Source: Acidimicrobiia bacterium
GTDB lineage: Bacteria > Actinomycetota > Acidimicrobiia > Spongiisociales > UBA5794
DNA: 36,664 nucleotides
Assembly: GCA_029939995.1 (NCBI GenBank)
Contig: JAOZRW010000019.1
Location: 1 to 36,664, forward strand
Reading direction: 5' to 3'
The position numbers were made by a program, and so were the translations under genes. The notes beneath the pieces are model-generated. The model saw only the letters and a list, made by a program, of their open reading frames with translations. It was not told the DNA's origin and ran no database searches. Shown one piece after another: positions 7,322-14,262 of the stretch (position 1 is the first letter of the stretch; the number at the start of each line of letters is the position of its first letter).

Positions 7322-7806
7322 GACCGAAAGGCCCCTGCTTCTTGCACATCGCCGCCACCCTCGCTCAATCCGGAGAGGATCGAGGCGAGGAGGAACGAAA
7401 TGTCGTGGGGACGACAGTTGCGGTCGGTCGACCCTTGCGTATCAAGGCCCGGAGATGATGTGGCACTGGCACCCGCCGCCGTGGTCGTCCCGGCCACGGT
7501 CGCGTGATCATCGTTGCGGTGCCATCCAGCCGCGGTGCGCGCATCGGCCCCGCCGTGGCGATGCTGCTCTTGCTCTCGATGAGGAAGGACCCCTCACCGG
7601 ACCGGGAGCGTGTCGATCCGGCGTCGTAGGCGGATCATCGGGATGCCCCCTGCGAACTCGTCAAGCGAGTTCGCTTCCCCCACTGCGTGGGGGGACGGGT
7701 AAGGGAATGGCCCACACCCCACACAACCTCTCCCCCGACCGGAGGTTGGGGGAGATCCCCGGAGGGGAGAGGGGGCTCCTCAGAAACCCTCGCCGGAGTG
7801 GGTGTG
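7322..7806. other. Non-coding gap with hairpins and a possible decayed small gene
   Basis: This is the only gap over 300 bases. Nothing in it reads as a complete gene. On the + strand an ATG at 7455 after AAGGCCCGGAG opens with MMWHWHPPPW, a start like those of small SHOCT membrane proteins, then turns Arg-rich. A hydrophobic stretch (IGPAVAMLLLLSM) follows in another frame around 7550-7590. That could be a frameshifted remnant or chance. From 7652 the sequence is a row of palindromes, listed separately. Confidence 0.4.
7652..7755. repeat. Cluster of intergenic palindromes downstream of the multicopper oxidase gene
   Basis: Three perfect hairpins follow each other: GCGAACTCG-TCAAG-CGAGTTCGC (7652-7674), CCCCCAC-TGC-GTGGGGG (7677-7693) and TCTCCCCC-N11-GGGGGAGA (7729-7755). 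The last competes with an alternative stem AACCTC/GAGGTT. They lie 52-155 bases past the multicopper oxidase stop and probably end that operon's transcripts. The C-run/G-run style resembles the element at 4055-4135, suggesting a dispersed repeat type. Confidence 0.55.
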
Positions 7807-9432
7807 TCAGGCCGGGTCGATGCGGAAGTTCCGCATCATCCCCATGTCCTCGTGCTCGAGGTTGTGACAGTGGTAGAGGAACAGGCCGGGGAACGTCGTG
7901 AATCGCCGCAGGACACGGACCCGTTCACCGGGCATCACGAGAACCGTGTCCTTCCACCCGTCGTCGACGTAACCGCCGCTCACCGTCTCCCACGCCGCCC
8001 GACCGTCGTCGTCGATCGTGCGGTCCAGGACCTGGAACTGTTGACCGTGCATGTGCATCGGATGCGCCAATCCCCCGCCCATGCCGCCACCCATGCCACC
8101 GCCCATCATCCCGCCGCCCATGCCGCCGGCGTTGAAGAACTCCCACACCTCGGTCGTGCCCAGACGCACCGTCTCCTCAGGAGCGACCGCCGTCATCTCG
8201 AACGTGCGGCCGTTGAGCGTCCACGAGCCCCGGGCCATCGCCAGAACGATCGTGCGGGCGGAATCGGGGTTCGTCGCCTCGTCGATCGAAGCGAGTCCGA
8301 GATCGGAGAGCACCGGTGGCAACGGATCGGTCGAAGCGGCTGCTCCGGCCACGGTGAACGACGCCACGTCGAACGCTGCCCCGTTCGGAAGCGACGATCT
8401 GCCGCCCATCATCCCGCCCATCTGCGGCGCGTCGAACGGCAGGCTCACGAGCCTCCGGTCGGAGCCGGAGGGTACGGACGCGAAATCGACCCAGAGGTCC
8501 ACGCGTTCGGCCGGACCGAGCGTCACGTACGGTCGCTCCACCGGAGCCGCGAGCAGTCCCCCGTCGGTGGCGATGACCGTCAGCGGTGTCCCGTCGTCCC
8601 ATGCCAGCTTGTAGATCCGGGAGTTCGAACCGTTGAGCACCCGGAGCCGGTAGGACCGCGGGACGACCGGGAAGGCTGCGTCGGGCTGCCCGTTGACGAG
8701 GACCTCGTCACCCAGGAACCCGATCATCTGGTCCATCATCCCGTTGCGCATGTAGACCAGTCGATCTCCATCGAAGGCCCGGTCCTGGATGACCATCGGC
8801 ACGTCGAACTCACCGCCCGGCAACGACAACGCGTCCTCCTCGTCATCCGAGACGATCAGGAACCCCGCCATCCCCGCATACACCTGCGGCCCGGTGCGCC
8901 CGTGGGGATGCGGGTGATACCAGTACGTCCCCGCCCGATTCTCGATCGTGAACTCGTAGACGTACCGGCCGCCGTTCGGCACTGCGAAGCGCGGGTGCCC
9001 ATCCATGTCCTCCGGCACGTCGAGCCCGTGCCAGTGCACGATCGTCTCTTCGGAGAGCTCGTTGTCGAACACGATCCGGACGCGTTGTCCGCGGCGGAAA
9101 TGCAGCGTCGGCCCGAGATACGACTCCCCGACCGGAACCACCGCCGAGGCGTCACCGTCGGTCACTTCAGCGACGAGCCGCCACACCTCCGACTCGCCGC
9201 CCGGGCGAATCTCGACCCGGTCGTTGATCGCCCGCATGGAGATCTCGACGTCGACCGGTCCCCCCGTAGCGGGGACCGTCGTACCCGGCGCAAGCGACGA
9301 CGTCGGGGCCACCGTCGAGTCGGATCCCGACCCCCCGATCTTCGGGGCGCACGCCGCGACCACGAGCGCCGCGACACCGCTCCCCGAAGCCACGAGGAAT
9401 GATCGACGCGAAGGATCACGGGGAGACACCAT
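7807..9432 (-). CDS. Tat-exported lipoprotein multicopper oxidase
   Basis: Oxidises a substrate at a type 1 copper and reduces O2 to water at a trinuclear site. Predicted 541 residues. All four copper-binding motifs are present: HWHG (133-136), HPH (173-175), HPMHMHG near the C-terminus and HCHNLEHEDMGM (H521, C522, H523, H527, axial M532). The N-terminus has twin arginines in PSRRSFLVASG and a lipobox ending at C28, so it should be folded, exported by Tat and lipid-anchored. A Met/Gly-rich loop (about six GGM repeats just before HPMHMH) recalls the copper-binding Met loops of CueO-type cuprous oxidases. Start ATG 9432 lies 8 bases after the DUF3105 stop. Substrate (Cu(I), other metal or organic) is not decided by sequence. 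Confidence 0.93.
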   Translation of the reverse strand: MVSPRDPSRRSFLVASGSGVAALVVAACAPKIGGSGSDSTVAPTSSLAPGTTVPATGGPVDVEISMRAINDRVEIRPGGESEVWRLVAEVTDGDASAVVPVGESYLGPTLHFRRGQRVRIVFDNELSEETIVHWHGLDVPEDMDGHPRFAVPNGGRYVYEFTIENRAGTYWYHPHPHGRTGPQVYAGMAGFLIVSDDEEDALSLPGGEFDVPMVIQDRAFDGDRLVYMRNGMMDQMIGFLGDEVLVNGQPDAAFPVVPRSYRLRVLNGSNSRIYKLAWDDGTPLTVIATDGGLLAAPVERPYVTLGPAERVDLWVDFASVPSGSDRRLVSLPFDAPQMGGMMGGRSSLPNGAAFDVASFTVAGAAASTDPLPPVLSDLGLASIDEATNPDSARTIVLAMARGSWTLNGRTFEMTAVAPEETVRLGTTEVWEFFNAGGMGGGMMGGGMGGGMGGGLAHPMHMHGQQFQVLDRTIDDDGRAAWETVSGGYVDDGWKDTVLVMPGERVRVLRRFTTFPGLFLYHCHNLEHEDMGMMRNFRIDPA

Positions 9433-9439
9433 GCGCCTG

Positions 9440-10036
9440 CTAGAACGTGGGGGTGCCAACGCCGCCGCTGCAGCGGCCGCCCGGCTCGGGAGCGTCGAAC
9501 GAGCCCTCGAACTCGTTGACGAACTGGGCAAGACGGGGATCGCCCACATCGTCGAGCTCGAGCTGGTTCGCCCAGGCCGTCACGATGATCGGTGAGCCCT
9601 GTCCCGCAACCGGGCTGACGAGAACCTTGTCGAACCCGCCGGTGAACCCCTTGAGCTCGTCGACCTGATCGGCGGGAAGGCCGGGCTCGTAGGTGATCCA
9701 GACCGCACCGTGCTCGAGCGAGTGCACGGCGTTCTCGGAGTCGATCTCGGCGTCGTAGAAGCCGCAGTTCTGCCAGATGTCGGCGTGAGGCCCTCCCGCC
9801 GGAACGTCACCGTCCTCGTGGATCACCCCTTGCACGTGTTGGGGGGCGGCGACGGGAACCTGTGCGGTTCCGTCGGGCACGCCTCTGAGCGCCGGGCTGT
9901 TCAAGAAGACGACGGCGACGAGCCCGAGGACCAGGGCGGTGCCTCCGATCCAGATCAGCCGTTTCGGCCACGGCGAGTCGGACGCCCGCGACGCGGGATG
10001 TCTCTTGGGGTTCTGTTTACCGGCTTTCGAACTCAT
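9440..10036 (-). CDS. DUF3105 membrane-anchored extracytoplasmic protein
   Basis: Predicted 198 residues: a basic cytoplasmic N-terminus, one membrane helix (about 27-46), then an outside domain with the DUF3105 signature GGPHADIWQNCGFYDAEI followed by ENAVHSLEHGAVWITYEP. Conserved His and Cys residues in these motifs could bind metal, but no function is established for the family. An ATG at 10036 has GAGGAG eight bases upstream and is preferred to the GTG at 10045, which overlaps that site. It is translated just before the multicopper oxidase (8-base gap), so the two are probably partners; DUF3105 genes often occur near copper proteins. Confidence 0.85.
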   Translation of the reverse strand: MSSKAGKQNPKRHPASRASDSPWPKRLIWIGGTALVLGLVAVVFLNSPALRGVPDGTAQVPVAAPQHVQGVIHEDGDVPAGGPHADIWQNCGFYDAEIDSENAVHSLEHGAVWITYEPGLPADQVDELKGFTGGFDKVLVSPVAGQGSPIIVTAWANQLELDDVGDPRLAQFVNEFEGSFDAPEPGGRCSGGVGTPTF

Positions 10037-10175
10037 CTTCTTCACTCCTCGTCGACGCTTGGCCGCTCGTTACGGTCGGTCATTGCAAACCCGGGGGTGG
10101 GAGGTCTTCTTCCACGACTCTCTTCATCCAGGCATCACGCCCGCACGTCGTTGTGACGTTCGGACGCCATCTCGG

Positions 10176-10568
10176 TCACTCGATCCCCGCTGCCTCCTGA
10201 AGCTGCCGCACGTACGCCGTCACGTCCGCGACGTCCTGGTCGGTGAGCCCTTGCAGCGCCGGCATCGGCCCGAAGTTCCAGTGATGGGGCTCCACGCCGT
10301 TGCGCACGGCGAGGACGAACGCCGCATCCGCGTGGTGTTCCGTCCGGTAGTACGGGTGCACGAGCGGTGGTCCGACGTCGGTCCCCGTACCCTCGACCCC
10401 GTGGCAGGCGGCGCACGTCTCTCCGAACGTGACCGCTCCGGCGACCGGGTCACCCGCACCGGCTGCGCTCTTGATGGGTGCCGGGCTTCCCCCACCGCCG
10501 GCTACCACGGCGACCGCGAGGGCGATGCCGACCACGATGCCCGCCGCCCACATCAGCTTCGTGCGCAT
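10176..10568 (-). CDS. Membrane-anchored c-type cytochrome
   Basis: Predicted 130 residues with an N-terminal membrane anchor (about 5-24) and one class I cytochrome c domain. Haem attachment motif is CAACH (52-56), and the likely axial methionine is M102 in FGPMPAL. The tail LTDQDVADVTAYVRQLQ is the typical C-terminal helix. It would carry single electrons outside the membrane, plausibly between the cupredoxin or oxidase of this operon and the respiratory chain; that link is inference. It is 15 bases past the SHOCT gene stop, in one transcription unit. Haem lyase genes are not in the window. Confidence 0.9.
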   Translation of the reverse strand: MRTKLMWAAGIVVGIALAVAVVAGGGGSPAPIKSAAGAGDPVAGAVTFGETCAACHGVEGTGTDVGPPLVHPYYRTEHHADAAFVLAVRNGVEPHHWNFGPMPALQGLTDQDVADVTAYVRQLQEAAGIE

Positions 10569-10583
10569 GAGCGGCCCCCGCTC

Positions 10584-10856
10584 CTACGAACGGAGCGCGT
10601 CGAGGCGCCGGCGGTACTCGTCCTCATCGATCTCGCCACGGGCGAACCGGTCGGCGAGCGTCGCTTCGGCCGCGTTCGTGGATGGCCGGGCATCTGCACG
10701 ACGCGACCCCTGGGTTGCCTGCACGATCGCCCACACGAGTAGGCCGACCACCAGCAGGCCGACGAGCCAGCCGAGTCCCATCATGCCCCACCATCCGTAG
10801 CCGCCCATATGGTCGAACCCCGAGGCGTCGGCGAGAATCAATCCGTCGTACATCAT
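10584..10856 (-). CDS. SHOCT-domain small membrane protein
   Basis: Predicted 90 residues. A Gly/Trp/Met-rich start (MGGYGWWGMMGLG) runs into one membrane helix (about 24-47). After a linker comes a C-terminal SHOCT motif (ATLADRFARGEIDEDEYRRR). SHOCT segments are short two-helix oligomerisation modules; this architecture is very common beside copper resistance genes, but its exact job is unknown. It lies 15 bases from each neighbour, clearly inside the operon. Confidence 0.82.
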   Translation of the reverse strand: MMYDGLILADASGFDHMGGYGWWGMMGLGWLVGLLVVGLLVWAIVQATQGSRRADARPSTNAAEATLADRFARGEIDEDEYRRRLDALRS

Positions 10857-10871
10857 TCGCTCCTTTCGCGA

Positions 10872-11429
10872 TCAGGCCGAGTACTCGACGTCGGCCTGCA
10901 TGCCGGCCTCGTAGTGGCCCGGAAGGAGGCAGACGACGTCGGTGAACAGGGACGTGTCCTCCGGGAACGTCACGACGATCGAACCGGTCTCGCCCGCCTC
11001 GAGCAGGAGGACGTAGTCCTCGACCTCTTCGTGGTCGCTCTCGGCGGCGCCCGACCCTTCGTCGTGGTCGTCGTGACCCGACTCGAGGTGCTCGTCGACC
11101 CGTTCCTGGTTCGAGACCCGGAACTCGTGCTCGACCACACCGGTGTTGGTGACGACGAACTCGACGGTCTCACCGGCCGTCACCTCGACGGGGTTCACGT
11201 CGAACGAGAACTCGTTCATCAGGACTTCGACCGACCGATCGGGAGTCTCCGTGGATCCCGCATTGTCGTGGTCACCGTCGTTGTCTCCTTCGACGTGGTC
11301 GGTGGCGACCGTTGTGGTCACGGCGGCTGCGACCGTCGTCGTGGAGGCGACGGGGTCGGACACGGCTGCGCTGCCACAGGCGGCGGCGATGAGCGCGACC
11401 GCTGCTCCGAGGATCAGGAATCTGGGCAT
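10872..11429 (-). CDS. Lipoprotein cupredoxin (plastocyanin/azurin-like blue copper protein)
   Basis: Predicted 185 residues. The signal peptide ends in the lipobox ALIAAAC (C18). A Thr-rich and His/Asp-rich linker (about 25-62) is followed by a cupredoxin fold with the type 1 copper ligands visible: H101 in VVEHEF, then C167, H172 and M177 in CLLPGHYEAGM. An insertion rich in Asp, Glu and His (about residues 113-130) lies between the ligands and may bind extra metal. It would be an extracytoplasmic electron carrier or copper store. ATG 11429 has AGGAGAG eight bases upstream. It is the first gene after the two-component pair and probably leads the structural part of the operon. Confidence 0.88.
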   Translation of the reverse strand: MPRFLILGAAVALIAAACGSAAVSDPVASTTTVAAAVTTTVATDHVEGDNDGDHDNAGSTETPDRSVEVLMNEFSFDVNPVEVTAGETVEFVVTNTGVVEHEFRVSNQERVDEHLESGHDDHDEGSGAAESDHEEVEDYVLLLEAGETGSIVVTFPEDTSLFTDVVCLLPGHYEAGMQADVEYSA

Positions 11430-11507
11430 GACGAAATCTCTCCTTGAATCGATGAGAGAAGGATGCCCGTACTTCGCCTCGCGGCACAGTCGTCCGATCG
11501 GGTACCG

Positions 11508-11531
11508 GCCCTCCCCCATATGGTGGAGGGC
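11508..11531. terminator. 24-base near-perfect palindrome between regulator and cupredoxin genes
   Basis: The arms pair at 11 of 12 positions around a CCATATGG core (one C/T mismatch). It starts 15 bases past the response-regulator stop and ends 79 bases before the cupredoxin start. It may terminate or attenuate the kinase-regulator transcript, or serve as binding site for the response regulator. Sequence alone does not decide. Confidence 0.5.
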
Positions 11532-11546
11532 GCCGAGCGTGATCGG

Positions 11547-12170
11547 CTACTCGATGATGCCCAACCGCAGGCCCACGGCGACCGCTTCGGCCCTCGATGA
11601 CACGTCGAGCCGTTCGAACACGCCGCGCAGGTAGGTCTTGACGGTTGCTTCGGAGATCTCGAGCTCGGTTGCGACCTGCTTGTTCTCGAATCCGTCGGCG
11701 ACGAGTTGCAGCACCTGACGCTCGCGTGGGCTCAGTTTCCCGGTCGCGCGAGTTCCCCCGGTCATGTCGGCGACCAGCGGCTCCATCAACTCGCCGGGGA
11801 GGTAGGTGCCGTTCTCGGATGCGACTTTGAGCGCGGTGAGCAGCTCGTCGCGCCCGGCGCTCTTCAGCACGTAACCGGCGGCCCCCAGCTCGATCGCGCG
11901 CCGGACGTACGCCGGCTGGTCGTGCATGGACAGCATCAGGACCCGTACCTGCGGAGCGGTCTCGGTCAGCCGCTCGAGCACGTCGAGTCCGCTCATGCCC
12001 GGGAGGCGCACGTCGAGGAGGACGACGTCGATCTCCTCGACGGCGACGAGCTCGAGCAGGGCCTCACCGGATTCAGCCTCGGCGACGACCTCGACGCCCG
12101 GCGCCTCGCTCAGCATGTACCGGATCCCTTCACGGACCACTCGATGGTCGTCGGTGACGGCAACCCTCAC
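11547..12170 (-). CDS. NarL/FixJ-family response regulator
   Basis: Predicted 207 residues. The receiver domain has the acidic pair D7-D8, phospho-acceptor D53 in DVVLLDVRLPG and the conserved Lys in GYVLKSAG. The C-terminal LuxR-type helix-turn-helix is clear (LSPRERQVLQLVADG to VKTYLRGVFERLDV). It binds DNA when phosphorylated by the kinase encoded just upstream. Its GTG overlaps the kinase stop (GTGA, 12167-12170), so the pair is co-translated. The open frame continues far upstream but there shadows the kinase gene. Probable target: the copper/redox genes immediately downstream. Confidence 0.94.
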   Translation of the reverse strand: MRVAVTDDHRVVREGIRYMLSEAPGVEVVAEAESGEALLELVAVEEIDVVLLDVRLPGMSGLDVLERLTETAPQVRVLMLSMHDQPAYVRRAIELGAAGYVLKSAGRDELLTALKVASENGTYLPGELMEPLVADMTGGTRATGKLSPRERQVLQLVADGFENKQVATELEISEATVKTYLRGVFERLDVSSRAEAVAVGLRLGIIE

Positions 12171-13498
12171 GCCGTGTCCTCCCCGGCCCTGGGGAGCCGG
12201 GCACGGAACAACGTCCCGCCGCCGGCCATCCGTGTCACGTCGACGGAGCCTCCCAGGGTCTCGAATCGCTGCCGGGTCGTCGACAGGCCGAGTCCGTCCC
12301 GACCGTCGAATCCGACGCCGTCGTCCGCCACGTCGAGCACGATGTAGTCCCCATCCTCGTAGACGTTCATGGTCACCCGCTTCGCCCCCGCGTGCTTGCG
12401 CACGTTGGTGAGCGCTTCGCGTGCTGCACGGTACAACTCGATGCTCTCCTCCGACGTCGGCCGATCCGACAGATCGACGTCGAACGAGACGTCGAGGTCG
12501 GTCTCGCGCCGTGTCACGGCGGCAAGGTCCGACAGGGCGCTTTCGAGGCCGGTGTCCGCGGCCAACTCCACCTGCAGGATCCTGAGCTCTCTCCTCAGCG
12601 TGTCGTCCATCTCCCTGACAACTCCTTCGAGGTGCCCCAGTTCGACGCCGACCGGGTCGTCGACGGCGAGCCGGGCCCGTGAGCCCTCGAGCCCGTACAG
12701 GACGCGGTACAGCGGCTGCCCGATGTCGTCGTGGAGCGCCCCGACGATGCGGCGGCGCTCGTCTTCCTGGGCCCGGAAGGAGGATGCCAGGAGGTCTTCG
12801 ACCTGGCGCCGGCGCCGGTTCATGTCGCGCGCTCTCGCGATGCCGAGAGCGGTCATGAAGACGCCGAGCACCGCCAGGCCGATCCCGATCGACACCCAGA
12901 CGTTGAGCGCGATGCGTCGAAGCGCATCGTTGAGGCCCGTGACCTCCTGCTCGACCTCGACGACCGTTCCGACGTTCCCCTCGTCGTCGAAGATCGGGAC
13001 GTAGAACTCGATGAGATCCCCACGCGATCGGTCCGCTTCGTGAGCCGGGTCCGTCAGGTCCGAGATCTGCGTTCCGGTGCCCCCGGCGAACGCGATCGCG
13101 GCCGGCTCGGACAGGTCGAAGCGGCGTCCGACGAGCTCCGGGAGATCCGAGTAGACGACGGTTCCGTCCGGAGCCCACACCTTGAGGCGCACCGTCTCGC
13201 CTCCGAGGATGTGGATCCGCACCGCGGCGTCCAACGCCGCGAGATCCGCGGGCACCGGTGGCTCGGAGACGGGGAAGAACGGCAGTTCCCGAACGGCCGT
13301 CTCGACGAGGGACGCCCGGGCGTCGAGCAGATGCCCGCGCGCCGCCCGCGTGATGGAGAAACCGAGGACGATCGTGACGATCAGAGCAAGGCCGAGACCG
13401 ACCAGGCCGATGCGACCGAGCCCGCCGATCTCTCGCCAATCCCTTCCCAGCGTGGCGCGGAGATCTCCGGGCGGACGCGGTTCGTCGGTATCCTTCAT
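12167..13498 (-). CDS. Membrane sensor histidine kinase (HisKA_3 type)
   Basis: Predicted 443 residues. Two membrane helices (about 29-49 and 198-220) enclose an extracytoplasmic sensor domain of about 145 residues with a CACHE/PAS-like feel (VRLKVWAPDGTVVYSDLPEL, then a second half ending in VVEVEQEV). The cytoplasmic part has the HisKA_3 motif ERRRIVGALHDDIGQPLY (phospho-acceptor H256) and the ATPase N and G boxes (EALTNVRKHAGA, DDGVGFDG, GLGL). It should phosphorylate the adjacent NarL-type regulator. The sensed signal is unknown; no metal-binding motif stands out in the sensor. ATG 13498 is preferred over GTG 13507 because a TAGGGT box ends seven bases before it. Confidence 0.92.
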   Translation of the reverse strand: MKDTDEPRPPGDLRATLGRDWREIGGLGRIGLVGLGLALIVTIVLGFSITRAARGHLLDARASLVETAVRELPFFPVSEPPVPADLAALDAAVRIHILGGETVRLKVWAPDGTVVYSDLPELVGRRFDLSEPAAIAFAGGTGTQISDLTDPAHEADRSRGDLIEFYVPIFDDEGNVGTVVEVEQEVTGLNDALRRIALNVWVSIGIGLAVLGVFMTALGIARARDMNRRRRQVEDLLASSFRAQEDERRRIVGALHDDIGQPLYRVLYGLEGSRARLAVDDPVGVELGHLEGVVREMDDTLRRELRILQVELAADTGLESALSDLAAVTRRETDLDVSFDVDLSDRPTSEESIELYRAAREALTNVRKHAGAKRVTMNVYEDGDYIVLDVADDGVGFDGRDGLGLSTTRQRFETLGGSVDVTRMAGGGTLFRARLPRAGEDTA

Positions 13499-13505
13499 CA
13501 CCTGC

Positions 13506-13511
13506 ACCCTA
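13506..13511 (-). promoter_or_regulatory. Candidate -10 box for the histidine kinase gene (leaderless start)
   Basis: TAGGGT on the minus strand, seven bases before ATG 13498. The region between this gene and the divergent mgtC-like gene is only 89 bases, so both promoters must sit here. Confidence 0.35.
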
Positions 13512-13587
13512 TCCCGGGTCCGCTCAGACTCGCCGGCGAATCGAGCGACGATGTCCCGGGTAGGCTTGACCGGTCGAAGGGATCGTC

Positions 13588-14244
13588 ATGCCCGGTGAAA
13601 TCGAATTGGTGGCCCGGGTCGTCATCGCGGCGCTGCTCGGTGCGGCGCTCGGCGCCGAACGTGAGATCAACCAGAAGACCGCCGGCTTGCGAACGCACAC
13701 GCTCGTAGCGGCCGGCGCGGCGCTCTTCACGATCGCAGGCGCCTACGCGTTCGACCAGTCCAACGTCGATCCGACCCGTATCGCCGCGCAGATCGTCACC
13801 GGCATCGGTTTCATCGGCGCCGGGGGCATGATCCGGACGGGGTTCACCGTCTCCGGCATCACCACCGCTGCGACGCTCTGGTTCGCTGCGGCACTCGGTC
13901 TCGCCGTCGGTTTCGGCATGTACGGCATCTCCATCGCCGCGCTCATCGTGGCACTCATCGTGATGATCGCGTTCGCCCCCATCCGGAACCGCATCCACCG
14001 TGTCCAGCATCTCGAGATCACCTACCGGCCCGGGCACGGCACGATGACACCCGTCTTCGAAACCCTCAACGCCGTGGGAGCGAGCGTCCACCACATGGCA
14101 TTGGAGGAATCCGAGGGCATCCGGACCGTCAAGCTCGAAGTTGCAGGCCTCGGCGGCGAATCGCTCGAAGAGGTCGTGTCGGCCCTTCGGGCCCGCGACG
14201 AGGTGGTCAGCGTCTCGACGACGGCCGGCCGGGAATCGACCTGA
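13588..14244 (+). CDS. MgtC/SapB-family membrane protein
   Basis: Predicted 218 residues. The N-terminal half has four to five hydrophobic helices with the family signature: GAERE near residue 25, GLRTHTLVAAGAALFTI, then GIGFIGAGGMIRTG. The C-terminal 80 residues form a soluble ACT-like domain (VQHLEITYRPGHGTMTPVFE). MgtC proteins aid growth at low magnesium and modulate ATP synthase or membrane potential in pathogens; the role in environmental actinobacteria is open. A GAAGG ribosome site lies about eight bases before the ATG. It is divergent from the kinase and convergent with the molybdenum hydroxylase gene, with an 18-base gap. Confidence 0.9.
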   Translation: MPGEIELVARVVIAALLGAALGAEREINQKTAGLRTHTLVAAGAALFTIAGAYAFDQSNVDPTRIAAQIVTGIGFIGAGGMIRTGFTVSGITTAATLWFAAALGLAVGFGMYGISIAALIVALIVMIAFAPIRNRIHRVQHLEITYRPGHGTMTPVFETLNAVGASVHHMALEESEGIRTVKLEVAGLGGESLEEVVSALRARDEVVSVSTTAGREST

Positions 14245-14262
14245 GACCTGCGTCGGTGCGCG

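Noticed and set aside
10145-10159. ACGTC-GTTGT-GACGT as a terminator after cytochrome c
   Set aside because: A 5-bp stem is expected often by chance in this composition, and the flanking genes look like one operon.
12171-13439. Upstream extension of the response regulator to a 630-codon frame
   Set aside because: The extension overlaps the kinase gene in another frame and is Arg/Pro-rich without a fold; the GTG at 12170 with GTGA overlap is the sensible start.
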